Shown here in pieces: positions 26,401 through 34,798 of a stretch of 64,000 nt of DNA. Source of the DNA: JBJXFE01 sp046153875 (GTDB taxonomy: Bacteria > Planctomycetota > Phycisphaerae > Phycisphaerales > UBA1924); NCBI GenBank assembly GCA_046153875.1, contig JBJXFE010000057.1:117126-181125 (forward strand), written 5' to 3'. Within the stretch, counting starts at the first letter, position 1. Every line of letters begins with the position of its first letter. Position numbers and translations under genes: made by a program. Below the pieces are notes generated by a model that searched no databases, had not been told where the DNA came from, and saw only the letters and a program-made list of their open reading frames with translations.

Positions 26401-27985
26401 CGTACAACTGCAGCCGGGCTTCGACGTCGGCGAGGGCGAGGCGGACGCCCACGGAGTCGGGCCTCGATTCCAGCGCGCGCGTGAACAAGTCCCGCGCCTT
26501 GCCGTCCTTGGCCAGGCGCACCGCGACGTGCCCGCCCAGGCTCAAGGCCTCGAACGCGTCGAAACCCGCGTCGGCGGTCAGGGCGCTGTACTCATCCAGC
26601 AGCTTCTCGGCGCCACGGTAGTCCTCGCGGATCAACGCCCGCTTTGCGTCGATGAACACGACCTCGGCCGTGCCCTTTTCGGGGACGAGCTTGATGAGCT
26701 CGCCGCGGAAGTGATCGGCGCGCTGATTGGCGGCGCCCCGCTCCGGGCCGGCCGGAGCCGCGGACGCCAGCGACAGCGCCGCGTTCGCCTGGGTGAACCG
26801 GGCCATCTTGCGGTACTCGAACAGGCGCACCCCGTCGAAACTCAGCGGCGGCGTCGGCTGGTCGACGATCGACTGCATGCGCGTGATCGCCGGTTCGAAC
26901 TCTCCGCGGGCCATGTGCAGCCGGCCCTGGAGGTAGACGAGGTCCACCGCCTCGGGACGCACGGCCAGCACGCGGTCGATCAGCTCCGCCGCCGACGAGT
27001 CCGCCAGTTCCCGGTCGACGAGCGCAGCGGCGGCGTAGAGGTCGAACGCGCGGTTCTGGTCGATCACCGACGGGTCGAGGCGCCGCAGTGCGGCGATCGT
27101 TTCATCCAGCAGCGGCCGGACCGAGTCGAGGCGTGCCCGCCGGGCCGCGAACACCTCCGCCGGCGGCCTGGTCGTGTCGAGCCCGCGCAGCGCCAGGTCG
27201 AGCTTGAGACGCAGACGAACGGTCCACGCGGCCGCGCTGTTCGGGTTCGCGCTGACGGCGGTCTCGAGGACCCCCGTCGCGGCGTCCAGGGCGCGGCGCT
27301 CGGCATCGCGGTGGTCGAGCCGGCGTTCCTCGTCCGCCGCACGCCTGTGGTAGGCCGCCAGGGCCGCCGCCGATTCGCCGTCGCCGGGGTCGATCGAGAG
27401 CGCGGTCTCGAGGTCGGCGCGGGCCTCTTCGATGCGCGTATCGTCGAGCGCAGCGCCCCCGGAGAGGGCGTTGATCCTGGCGATGCCGCGGAACCGGCCG
27501 AGCACGCGCCACCCGGGCGGGTCGGACTCGGAGAAGTAACGCAGCGCTCGGTCGGCCTCGTTAGCGACCATGTCCCACAGGCCGCGGGCTCCGCCGCCGA
27601 GCTCGGCCTGACGCAGCATGACGTCGAGATACTCGCGGTGGGCGGCGACGTTGGTCTTCTGCGCGATGGCGAGCTGTCGGTAGGTGAGGACGAGCCAGCG
27701 GAAGTCCTCGAAGTAACGGTCCTGCGTCTTGGGGACCTTGCGCAGCAGCGCCCCCTGCCACTTGCGCAGCCATTCAACGTTCTGCTGCTCCTTGTTGACG
27801 GCGATGGAGTAGAGGCGTTCGGCGTCGTCGACGTCGCCCAGGGCCATCTTGGCGTCGCCGCGGGCCACATACCGGGCCCCCGACTTCATCTTGACAACCC
27901 AGATCAGGCCCGCCACGCCCGCCAGAACCGCGACAAACGCCGCGACGAGCAGGACGATGAACCGTGTGTTCGCTTTCGATGCCAT
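23411..27985 (-). CDS. Very large membrane-anchored TPR protein (1,524 residues)
   Basis: The protein begins with a short cytoplasmic stretch and a single membrane helix (FIVLLVAAFVAVLAGVAGLI), then consists of TPR-like repeats to the end. Examples are ALGDVDDAERLYSIAVNKEQ, EDALRSYRLVLDLDPTNAAA and the final EVLPFAKKAY-like block ALPFAKKAYENNPNSVGVLD. Large TPR proteins accompany many exosortase/polysaccharide loci (the PrsT type), where they are thought to scaffold the export assembly. The ATG at 27985 has AAGGA seven bases upstream and lies 15 bases after the EpsI-like stop, so it is in the exosortase operon. Its partner proteins are unknown. Confidence 0.85.
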   Translation of the reverse strand: MASKANTRFIVLLVAAFVAVLAGVAGLIWVVKMKSGARYVARGDAKMALGDVDDAERLYSIAVNKEQQNVEWLRKWQGALLRKVPKTQDRYFEDFRWLVLTYRQLAIAQKTNVAAHREYLDVMLRQAELGGGARGLWDMVANEADRALRYFSESDPPGWRVLGRFRGIARINALSGGAALDDTRIEEARADLETALSIDPGDGESAAALAAYHRRAADEERRLDHRDAERRALDAATGVLETAVSANPNSAAAWTVRLRLKLDLALRGLDTTRPPAEVFAARRARLDSVRPLLDETIAALRRLDPSVIDQNRAFDLYAAAALVDRELADSSAAELIDRVLAVRPEAVDLVYLQGRLHMARGEFEPAITRMQSIVDQPTPPLSFDGVRLFEYRKMARFTQANAALSLASAAPAGPERGAANQRADHFRGELIKLVPEKGTAEVVFIDAKRALIREDYRGAEKLLDEYSALTADAGFDAFEALSLGGHVAVRLAKDGKARDLFTRALESRPDSVGVRLALADVEARLQLYEDALRSYRLVLDLDPTNAAALERSTLIQGMTTGVKVDDPVMQVLIDADRLQRGAPGSPKDPDAAMRLIEGTLERLNWDPKLVVWIVSTRVLGGDVAGARDALARGLAVHPNDETLGAFDRQLRGGASLEAGLALLDQSEAPAADKLIGRYQLYLQYGKAGEADAALRELAEKHADDPRVIELRFMDALARKDLPAAQRLVETARAQDIDRVGGLTFHARMQIARDDLRGAAETLRQASSQANVTVGTLRLRAQVLMQLGRGGEAIDALRDGVRLNPADRDTLKALIVALANNRQTAEALRVARESEAYARLDPQYLNILYELEAAVGDRAAAITGREKLKARSPDDAGNATALVSLYIDATEFSKARTLLDELRAKDDSIQLAGLDARWHADQGDLDGAQAVFLAFLDKLMREQKVPMTSEPWLAFGEFLIQHGRVDVGLAAMEKGAVYQSEKQEADLYRADRLVSLGRFPDAETVYRKVVDAKAPDPDRSIASRLIETLIQQDKFDAAAAEVAKIGPDADSTMSLLVLRAAIADRKGDTRAARVLLDRAIERFGQDAVPYYRRALLTARNLAFVDDAVADLDQSLRLRPDFWQARIARANMNFLRDRTDEALDDLRAGVASNPMLDEASFSLIAELIRAGLVPEAVDTAREGLKLRPNDARYSGQAAEIFDREDLWEPAAEFYGHVWNVRKDDVAAASYLRTLLRCDPPKLAEAEGVLGAPGIHVERQPGLMMMRTKLRVKQGQTARAETDAVRAYTLAAGDARVLMPWYEGFIDAFPDPSTQFRLLNQCSPNDATRQWHAFMVAAAQAGIPAERPAARDALSAQIDAVSDPLLATYVSRMLQDIHASAGDYEAALEAAKKGLAKVETDWVLNNNAAAFLNEHLSRPAEALPFAKKAYENNPNSVGVLDTLAGVYLGQKDWKSAEETLIRGLRLAKRPTDKAKFLLWLVRSRVEAGDRPGAQRWTAQLRRLLVDAGTALTDEQKSELDDLERRAR

Positions 27986-28000
27986 GCCGTATCCTTGGGC

Positions 28001-28900
28001 TTAGTTGCGGCCCGCCATTGCCTTCCCCCGTCGGGGGTTATCCTCGGGATACCGTCCGTGCTCCACTTCGGTCCAGTCCGGGGCGCAGCGCATGATCTCG
28101 CCGAGCAGGTCGTCGAGCAGCGATCCGGCCAGCGCCGCGAGCTCCTCGGGTGATTCCGCGGTCGAGCTGCCGAACTGGAGCTTGAGGTAGTAGGCGTAGT
28201 CGTTGCGCAGGTCGAACGCGAGCGTGCGCACTTCGTTGGCGTGCGACACCCAGCCGCCGTTGGCCGCGAAGAAGTAACCCGCGTACAGCGTCCGCCCGCC
28301 GGGCCCGGCGAACTTCATCACCCGGAGCCTGAGAGGCCGTTCGGGCGTGAGCTCGCGGGGGAGGCGGACACGCTGCCCGAATGCCGACGACTGGGGGTTC
28401 TCGAGGCGCACCGTGTAGACGTGCCCGACTTCCTCGGGGTCGGCGTCGGGATGGGGGAGCCACCCGCGAGAGTCCAGCGGCACCGCCACGTCCCACGGCC
28501 CGCCGACGATGCTCATCCCCGCGCCCGTGTAGCAGCGGTCCGGCACGTGGGGGACGGTGTCGATCATCCCCGTGTAGTACGCCGCGTGGAACTGGAGGAT
28601 CTTGAGCGGCGCGCCTTCGGCGGGCGCCTCCTTCGGCGTGTAGACGCGCGTCAGGTAGTTCTCGGTTCCCAGCACCTTGAGCGTGTCCGGGTCGTCGATG
28701 CTCTCATCCGCGCCCAGGCGCTGCCACCGGGCCGTCACGTGCGGGATCGAGCCCAGCGCCCGTCCGCCCGGCGGGTAGATCGGCAGCTTGCGGAGGTAGA
28801 CGTTGAACGCACGCATGCCCGCGCCCATGCCGATCGCGGAGAGCGCCAGCACCGCCAGAGCGGTCAGAAAGGCGGGGTTGAGGAGCGATCGCGCCCTCAC
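28001..28900 (-). CDS. EpsI-like / DUF3485 exosortase-associated protein
   Basis: The 299-residue protein has one N-terminal membrane helix (FLTALAVLALSAIGMGAG) followed by a soluble domain. It contains the EpsI pattern: ILQFHAAYYTG, then HVPDRCYTGAGM, in which His and Cys are the conserved residues of DUF3485, and VMKFAGPGGRTLYAGYFFAA. EpsI proteins are fused to or sit beside exosortases in polysaccharide clusters; their chemistry is not settled. Start GTG 28900 overlaps the exosortase stop in GTGA, so the two proteins are made together and probably act together in the membrane. Confidence 0.85.
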   Translation of the reverse strand: MRARSLLNPAFLTALAVLALSAIGMGAGMRAFNVYLRKLPIYPPGGRALGSIPHVTARWQRLGADESIDDPDTLKVLGTENYLTRVYTPKEAPAEGAPLKILQFHAAYYTGMIDTVPHVPDRCYTGAGMSIVGGPWDVAVPLDSRGWLPHPDADPEEVGHVYTVRLENPQSSAFGQRVRLPRELTPERPLRLRVMKFAGPGGRTLYAGYFFAANGGWVSHANEVRTLAFDLRNDYAYYLKLQFGSSTAESPEELAALAGSLLDDLLGEIMRCAPDWTEVEHGRYPEDNPRRGKAMAGRN

Positions 28901-29823
28901 GCGCCCACCCCCGACGCCTTCGCGTCCGTGACGGCCTTGTTCAGGGCCTTCACCAGCAGGAGGAACAACAGCAGCCCCGGGGCGAGCAGCAGCGTGCCGA
29001 TCGCCGTGTGCGCCCCGCCCTTCGCCAGGTTCGGATCAGAGAGCGTGAGCAGGCCCAGCACCGCGACGCGCCCGATGTTGATGAGGATCGCTACCGGGGC
29101 GGCCAGCAGCAGGATCGCCGCGCGCTGCCACCAGAACCGGCACCCCAGGATCGCCGTCACGCCCGCCAGGGCGACGAACGCGACAACCATGCGCATCCCG
29201 GAGCACGCGGCCGCGACGTCGAGTTCCCGGGCGATTCCCGCCGCGTTGGTCACGGTGATCATGTTCGCCTGCGCGTCCACCGTGAAGTCGGTGAACAGCG
29301 AGAGCGCCCCGAGCACGATCGACGCCCCGAACGAAGCCACGAGCTGGAGCGGGAACGTCAGTTCGGTCATGATCTGCTGCGAGACTGAGACGCCGAACGC
29401 GAGGAACGCGATGGGTATGAAGAGGTGGCGGATCATCGTCGGCCCGAGCAGCAGGAGGACCAGGCCGAAGACCGTGAGGATCATCGCGAAACCCTGGAGC
29501 ATGTGGTTCCGCACGCCCACCACGCAGAAGAAGTAGGCCATGACGCCAAGCAGGAGCGGGGCAAGCCCGGGCCAGAACACCTCGGGGGCGATCACGTTGA
29601 TGCGGGCGCGCTCGCGCCACACGAGATAGGCGCTGAACAGCGGGACGATGTAAACATGCCCCCAGTCGTCCAGGGCGTCCAGGGTGTGCAGGTGCTGGAG
29701 GTGGAACCAGCGGAAGAACAGCCCGACGAAGGCGAGGGCGAGCGCGCCGGCCATGGCCGCCCCCGCGGGCGTGAACACGCCCAGGACGCGCGCGTCGTTC
29801 TGCTTCGTGGGCAGGGCGGTCAC
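28897..29823 (-). CDS. Exosortase family transpeptidase-like membrane protein
   Basis: The protein has about eight hydrophobic segments. It carries the proposed exosortase catalytic triad: Cys in DVAAACSGMRMVVAF, Arg in LINIGRVAVLGLL and His in GGAHTAIGTLLLAPG. Exosortases cut C-terminal sorting signals (such as PEP-CTERM) and link proteins to surface polymers. Start GTG 29823 has GAGGAG five bases upstream; the longer in-frame start at 29943 would add 40 residues with no such site. No protein with a PEP-CTERM-type tail is encoded in the window, so the substrates must be elsewhere. It forms an operon with the EpsI-like, TPR and Wzc-like genes. Confidence 0.9.
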   Translation of the reverse strand: MTALPTKQNDARVLGVFTPAGAAMAGALALAFVGLFFRWFHLQHLHTLDALDDWGHVYIVPLFSAYLVWRERARINVIAPEVFWPGLAPLLLGVMAYFFCVVGVRNHMLQGFAMILTVFGLVLLLLGPTMIRHLFIPIAFLAFGVSVSQQIMTELTFPLQLVASFGASIVLGALSLFTDFTVDAQANMITVTNAAGIARELDVAAACSGMRMVVAFVALAGVTAILGCRFWWQRAAILLLAAPVAILINIGRVAVLGLLTLSDPNLAKGGAHTAIGTLLLAPGLLLFLLLVKALNKAVTDAKASGVGA

Positions 29824-29975
29824 CGGTCTCCTCGCGTCAACTCGCCGTCCGCCCGCCGGTGTGGTACGCCGACAGGCCCGCGCGGTTCGGCGATCCGCCA
29901 CCGCTACGGTCCACCGGACCGATAAGCCCGGATGCCCACCCATCCGACCCGCGACCCGCTCCCCGCGCCGCCGCG

Positions 29976-31502
29976 TCAGCTGCCGAACGCGTTCACCGGC
30001 GGCGCGCCGAACACGTCATTGCCGAAGTTGCGGTCCAGCAGGAACCCGAAGCCATAGGACGCCCGGAACCCGCTCCGGATGACCGCCAGCGGCGTGGACC
30101 AGAAGTTCGTCCCGATGTTGATCATGTCGTTGGCCTTGAGGTAGATGTCCGGGTGAGTCGCGCTGAACACGGCCCGCAGATTGAGCCGGATCGTGGCTTG
30201 CCGGTCGTGCCCCACCATGCGGATGATGTCCACGCGCTCGGGGATCGCGATCGCGTTCAGCCCGCCCGCGGCGGCGATGGCCCGCTGGATGGTCAACCCG
30301 TCCGTGAGGTCGTAGGCCCCCGGGCGGACGGCCTCCCCGGCGATGTAGATCGTGCCGCTGGGGATCGGGGGCACACGCACGACGTCGCCGGGGCGGATGA
30401 TGATGTTGTACCGCGCGTCGCCCGCCATCAGCGGGCGCGTCGGCACTCGGATGACGCGCTGCGTGACCAGTTGCTCGGCCGTGGGGCCTTGGCCGGCCGC
30501 GGCGGCCTCCGGCTCGCCGAGCAGCGCGCGGGACACGCGCACCCAGCGCCCGTTCAGGAACATCCACGCAGCGTCTCCCGGCGCGGGGGCCTGGGCGTTC
30601 GCGGGGACGGCGCTCGGCTGCGCGTCCGGAAGGTTGATCGGCGGGGGACGCACGGGCTGGGCCTCGGGCTGCCCCGCGTTGAGCACGCCGGGCGCCCCGG
30701 CCGGAGCCGGGGGCTTGGGCTCGACGAGCTGATTAATCATGTCGATCAGCTCTTGCCCGCCCTCCGGCGGCTTTTCGCCCGGGGGCGTCGCGCCGGGTCG
30801 CGCACCGCGCGCGGTGTCGCTCAGAGGGATCTGGCGGATGACGTAGATGTACTCGGGGCTCTCGGACACGCCGCCGGCCGCGGTCAATGCCTCCAGCAGG
30901 TGGAACTTGGCCTCGGGGATGAAGTACGGGCCGGGCTGGTTGACAGCGCCAAGGATGCTGAACCGCAAGGACCGCTGCTGCCCGAGCACGATGTCGAGCA
31001 CCGGATCGTCCACCAACTCCTTGTCCTTCATCGTCTGCGCCAGGACCGCCTTGGCCGCGTCCACCGTCAGGCCGGCCATCGCGATCTCGCCGAGCTGCGG
31101 AAGCTCGATCATCCCGCGCGCATCGACCTGACGCTCGTACTCCGACATCCGCCCTTCCTGGGGGAAGTTCCAGATCGTGATCAGCATCGTGTCGCCGGGG
31201 CTGATCCGGTACGACTGAATCTCAGGAATCAGATCCGGACCGGTCACGTCCGTCGGCTCGACGAACTCGTCCTCCGGGCCTTCGATGCTGGCGATGCGCC
31301 GGAGGATCGGCACGCTTGTCGGCGTCTTCTCAAACCGGCCGATCTTGCTCGGGTCCATGAACCCGTCCGATTCGAAGCCCGAGGCGCACGCGCCGAGCCC
31401 GAAGATCAGCGGCAGCGCGGCGAGCGCCAGGCCTAGCGCGAGGGGCGCGCGGCGACTTGGGCTGGAAGCGGGGGAAGAGTTGGGAACGCGTCTGGGGGTC
31501 AA
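29976..31502 (-). CDS. Wza-like polysaccharide export lipoprotein
   Basis: About 508 residues. After a basic N terminus a hydrophobic signal peptide ends in the lipobox FGLGAC, so the mature protein is lipid-anchored, probably in the outer membrane. A polysaccharide export domain follows (YRISPGDTMLITIWNFPQEG), then SLBB-type domains (ILGAVNQPGPYFIPEAKFHL and GTIYIAGEAVRPGAYDLTDG). A Pro/Ala-rich linker separates them at ~260-340. I set the start at TTG 31502 because AAGGAG is seven bases upstream and it gives a proper signal peptide. The ATG at 31637 would put 45 unrelated residues before it. It is the first gene of the exosortase/EPS run. Confidence 0.88.
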   Translation of the reverse strand: MTPRRVPNSSPASSPSRRAPLALGLALAALPLIFGLGACASGFESDGFMDPSKIGRFEKTPTSVPILRRIASIEGPEDEFVEPTDVTGPDLIPEIQSYRISPGDTMLITIWNFPQEGRMSEYERQVDARGMIELPQLGEIAMAGLTVDAAKAVLAQTMKDKELVDDPVLDIVLGQQRSLRFSILGAVNQPGPYFIPEAKFHLLEALTAAGGVSESPEYIYVIRQIPLSDTARGARPGATPPGEKPPEGGQELIDMINQLVEPKPPAPAGAPGVLNAGQPEAQPVRPPPINLPDAQPSAVPANAQAPAPGDAAWMFLNGRWVRVSRALLGEPEAAAAGQGPTAEQLVTQRVIRVPTRPLMAGDARYNIIIRPGDVVRVPPIPSGTIYIAGEAVRPGAYDLTDGLTIQRAIAAAGGLNAIAIPERVDIIRMVGHDRQATIRLNLRAVFSATHPDIYLKANDMINIGTNFWSTPLAVIRSGFRASYGFGFLLDRNFGNDVFGAPPVNAFGS

Positions 31503-31864
31503 GGCACCGCTCCTTGCAACCAGCGCCGCAAGGCGCAAGTCAGTCTTTACGCGGGTGTTCGAGAGCCCTTCCGGATCACGAACATCCTGGGTCGGCACCG
31601 CAGGAAGGCCCGCGGCGATCGGGTTTCCTGTCTTCAAGACGGCGTCACGCTAGCAGTTACCCACGGGGTGTCAACTCGGCCGCCGCGGCGTCCACACCCC
31701 GGCGGCGACGGATCATTCGCTCCCCGGTCATCGACCGTTCGTGGAATGCGGTTGATGATTCGCGGACGGCATCGACTCCGCCCTCGCCCGGGCCGATCAC
31801 GAGGTCGTCGTCCGCGGGGCCGGCCCGGTTCGGGCCGCTACGCCCTTCCTACAGTGGACCGCCC
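31503..31864. other. Intergenic region between wza-like and lipA genes
   Basis: This 362-base gap separates divergent genes and should hold promoters for the polysaccharide run (minus strand) and for lipA (plus strand). I found no convincing -35/-10 pair, RNA gene or strong repeat in it. Confidence 0.5.
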
Positions 31865-32980
31865 ATGTTCGAGAACACGTCCGAGCAAGTCCTGCGCAGC
31901 GCCCCACGCCCGCCGGTTGAGGGTACACACGCATCGAGCCCGGTCGCGGCCGCGCGCACCCTGTCCCGCCACCCCCGGGCGCTCGGGGGCGACCCGCTCA
32001 AGAGCCTCGACCGTCCGCTGGTCAGTCTCGGGGCCATGATCCTGAATAACCGCGCTGGGACGCCCGAGCAGATCGCTCCGAAGCGCAAGCCGCCCTGGCT
32101 CAGGGCGAAGGTGCCCGGAGGGGAGGGGTACCTGCGCCTGCGCCGGATCATGGACGAACACCGCTTGCACACCGTGTGCGAGGAGGCCGGGTGTCCGAAC
32201 ATGGGCGAGTGCTGGGCCCGCGGCGTGGCCACGATCATGATCCTGGGGGACACCTGCACGCGCGCCTGCGGGTTCTGCAACGTCAAGACCGGACGGCCCG
32301 GCGCCGTGGATAAGGATGAGCCGCGACGAGTCGCCGAGAGCCTCGCGCTCATGGGGCTCAAGCACGTCGTCATCACCAGCGTGAACCGCGATGAACTGCC
32401 CGACGGCGGGGCGGCGATCTGGGCCGAGACGGTCGTGCGGACCCGCGACGCCTGCCCGGACATGTCCGTCGAGGTGCTGATCCCGGACTTCGAGGGTAAC
32501 TGGGCCGCCTTGCAGATGGTCATCGACGCGCGCCCGCACATCATCAACCACAACCTCGAGACCGTGCGCCGCATGTACCCGGCCGTTCGCCCGAGCGCGA
32601 AGTTCGACTGCTCGCTGGAGTTGCTGCGCCGCGTGAAGGAGCAGGGCGGGATCGCCAAGACGGGCATCATGGTCGGCATCGGCGAACGCGACGACGAGGT
32701 GCTGGCGCTGATGGACGAGGTTCAACGCGCGAGCGCTTCGCGGTCTCACGACTCCTGCGACGTTCTGACCATCGGCCAGTACCTCCAGCCGACCCGCAAC
32801 CACCTGCCGATCCACCGCTGGGTGACCCCTGACCAGTTCGACCGGTTCCGCGGGGAGGGGCTGGCCCGCGGGTTCAAGGTCGTGGAATCCGGCCCGCTGG
32901 TGCGGTCGAGCTACCACGCCGACCACCAGGCGGACGTGCTGACCCAGATCGGCGCCTCGCGTCACGCGGATCGGCGCTGA
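31865..32980 (+). CDS. lipA: Lipoyl synthase (radical SAM)
   Basis: LipA inserts two sulfurs into octanoyl groups to make lipoate for 2-oxoacid dehydrogenases and glycine cleavage. Both iron-sulfur clusters are encoded: the auxiliary cluster cysteines in VCEEAGCPNMGECW and the radical SAM CTRACGFCNV. The C-terminal RSSYHA provides the serine ligand of the auxiliary cluster. SAM-binding and fold motifs (VITSVNRDELPDGG, IINHNLETV) follow in normal order. ATG 31865 gives 371 residues; the first ~57 are not conserved, and ATG 32038 (MILNNRAGT) is an equally reasonable start. Neither has a strong ribosome-binding site. Confidence 0.94.
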   Translation: MFENTSEQVLRSAPRPPVEGTHASSPVAAARTLSRHPRALGGDPLKSLDRPLVSLGAMILNNRAGTPEQIAPKRKPPWLRAKVPGGEGYLRLRRIMDEHRLHTVCEEAGCPNMGECWARGVATIMILGDTCTRACGFCNVKTGRPGAVDKDEPRRVAESLALMGLKHVVITSVNRDELPDGGAAIWAETVVRTRDACPDMSVEVLIPDFEGNWAALQMVIDARPHIINHNLETVRRMYPAVRPSAKFDCSLELLRRVKEQGGIAKTGIMVGIGERDDEVLALMDEVQRASASRSHDSCDVLTIGQYLQPTRNHLPIHRWVTPDQFDRFRGEGLARGFKVVESGPLVRSSYHADHQADVLTQIGASRHADRR

Positions 32981-33108
32981 CGCCGCATGACTCCGCGCGG
33001 CGGCGGAGGCGGTGATCCGTGCTGGCGAGCGCGATAGTGTTTACTAACTGATGGCCGCTGGGCTCCGGGCGTGCCGCACCCGGCGACCGCTGCGAAGGAG
33101 GCTCCCTC

Positions 33109-33687
33109 ATGTTCCGCTCGCTGTGCGGTGCGCTGTTGGCGGTTTCGTGGCTCGGTGCCGGGTGCGCCACGCCGTCCGTCCATCCCATCTACACCGACGA
33201 CACGCTGGTGACGGACCCCGCGTTTGTCGGGACGTGGAAGCAGCCGGGCGAGAGGCCCACGTACACGCTCACGCGGGTGGGCGACGGCTACCACATGGTG
33301 GTGAAGTCCAACGACCCGCGCGACCCCGAGCAGTGGGAGTTCGCGGTCCGGCTGACGCAGATCGGCGCCCATCGATACGCCGACGTGACTGCCGTGGAAG
33401 AAGAGCGCGAAGCCCACGAGGACCACTGGGGCCCGCTCTTCGTTCCCACGCACATGTTCTGCCGCTATGCGCTCGAGCGGGATGCACTGGACGTGTGGAT
33501 GCTCAGCCGCGCGTGGCTCCGGAAGGCCGCGGGCGACGGAACGGTTGCGCTCGCGAGCACGCCGCTCAACAAGGACACGACCCTGATCACCGCCGAAACC
33601 CTGCAACTCCGGGCGTTTCTCGGGAAGCACGGGGGCGACGCCGCGGCGTTCCCGGATCACACGCGCCTCGAGCGGGTGAAGCCATAA
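33109..33687 (+). CDS. Lipoprotein of unknown function
   Basis: Strong ribosome-binding site AAGGAGG precedes the ATG. A short signal peptide ends in the lipobox LGAGC, so the 192-residue product is lipid-anchored. The motif VHPIYTDDTLVTDPAFVGTW at the mature N terminus recurs in lipoproteins of other bacteria, as I recall, and resembles a lipocalin-like or cystatin-like start. The rest is beta-rich (YTLTRVGDGYHMVV, WEFAVRLTQIGAHRYADV). No known function can be assigned. It stands alone between lipA and the sugar transporter operon on the other strand. Confidence 0.75.
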   Translation: MFRSLCGALLAVSWLGAGCATPSVHPIYTDDTLVTDPAFVGTWKQPGERPTYTLTRVGDGYHMVVKSNDPRDPEQWEFAVRLTQIGAHRYADVTAVEEEREAHEDHWGPLFVPTHMFCRYALERDALDVWMLSRAWLRKAAGDGTVALASTPLNKDTTLITAETLQLRAFLGKHGGDAAAFPDHTRLERVKP

Positions 33688-33741
33688 CCGACGCTTCACG
33701 CCGGGGGCGGCGCGACTCCGGGTGCGCGGTGATGGTTCGCG

Positions 33742-34749
33742 TCAGTACACGCTTTCGGGGAAGTAGTACCGCTTTGCGTTCTCCGGCGTGATCAGCTCGA
33801 CGTCGAGCATGATGTGCTGCGGCATGAACTGCATGACCTTGTCCCGGTTGCCGTCGCGGAGGATGGACACGCAGGTATGGATGCCGGCCGCGATCATCGA
33901 CGGCGGGTAGGTGATGTCGGCCGGGACCATCGGGTCCTTGTCCATGACCATCTTGACGACTTCCTTCATCCCCGCGCCGGGGAAGACCCACATCTCGCTC
34001 TGGCGCCCGGCCTGCTTAATCGCCTGCACAGCGCCCAGCGCGATGTCGTCGTCCTGGGCCCAGACCGCGTCGATCTTCGGGAACTGCGTGAGGTAGGTTT
34101 TCATCACCTCGAAGCCCTTCTCGCGGTTCCACATGGCGGGCTGGCGGGCGAGGATCTTGATCTCCGGGAAGCGGGCGAGGACTTCCAGGGCGGCGTTGAC
34201 GCGGTCGGTGTCCACGGTGCACGGGATTCCCGTGAGCACCACGAGGTTGCCCTTGCCCCCCATTTTCTGGGCGATGAACTCGGCGGACTTGCGCCCGAAG
34301 GCCTTGTTGTCGCCCTCGAGGAAGATGTCCGCGATCGGCGCCTCGTTGGGGGCCTGCTCGAAGCCGCGATCGACGTTCACAATGAAGATGCCGCGCTCCT
34401 TCACGCGCCGGGCGACGGGCGTGAGCGGCTTGCTCTCGGTGCAGAGGATGATGAGCGCGTCGATCTTCTTGACCATCATGTCCTGCACGTCGGCGATCTG
34501 CTTTTCCGGCGTCAGGGCGCTGGTGAAGACCCAGTCCACGTCCGGGTAGAGCTCCATCGCGCGCTTCGCCCACCACGTGACGCCCGCGGTCCAGCCGTGG
34601 TCGGCGGCGGGAACAGAGACGCCGATGCGGAGCTTCTTCGCCGGCTGCGCGGCCGCCTCAACCGGGGCGGGTTCGCGTGCGAACCCGGCGATGAGCATGG
34701 CAGACGCGGCGAGACCCGCGGCGACGATCGGCAGAGCGGACTTGAACAT
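33742..34749 (-). CDS. Sugar ABC transporter substrate-binding protein (RbsB type)
   Basis: The 335-residue protein has a signal peptide (ALPIVAAGLAASAMLIAGFA) followed by a periplasmic-binding-protein fold of the ribose/galactose class. Typical motifs are KLRIGVSVPAADHGWTAGVT, IADVQDMMVKKIDALIILC, VNVDRGFE, and AVWAQDDDIALGAVQAI. The ATG has AAGGAG six bases upstream. It is the third gene of the operon after the ATPase and permease, with a 49-base gap that may let it be made in larger amounts. The bound sugar cannot be told from sequence, but the neighbouring oxidoreductase, isomerase and DUF1080 genes suggest a plant- or algal-type sugar or its oxidised form. Confidence 0.88.
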   Translation of the reverse strand: MFKSALPIVAAGLAASAMLIAGFAREPAPVEAAAQPAKKLRIGVSVPAADHGWTAGVTWWAKRAMELYPDVDWVFTSALTPEKQIADVQDMMVKKIDALIILCTESKPLTPVARRVKERGIFIVNVDRGFEQAPNEAPIADIFLEGDNKAFGRKSAEFIAQKMGGKGNLVVLTGIPCTVDTDRVNAALEVLARFPEIKILARQPAMWNREKGFEVMKTYLTQFPKIDAVWAQDDDIALGAVQAIKQAGRQSEMWVFPGAGMKEVVKMVMDKDPMVPADITYPPSMIAAGIHTCVSILRDGNRDKVMQFMPQHIMLDVELITPENAKRYYFPESVY

Positions 34750-34798
34750 CTCAATCTCCTTCGGGGGGGTGGATGCGGTGAGTGCGGGGGCGTAGGGG

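Noticed and set aside
26528..28153. A 541-codon plus-strand frame opposite the TPR and EpsI-like genes
   Set aside because: It is a shadow frame of high-GC coding DNA; the minus-strand genes have ribosome-binding sites, membrane helices and clear repeats.
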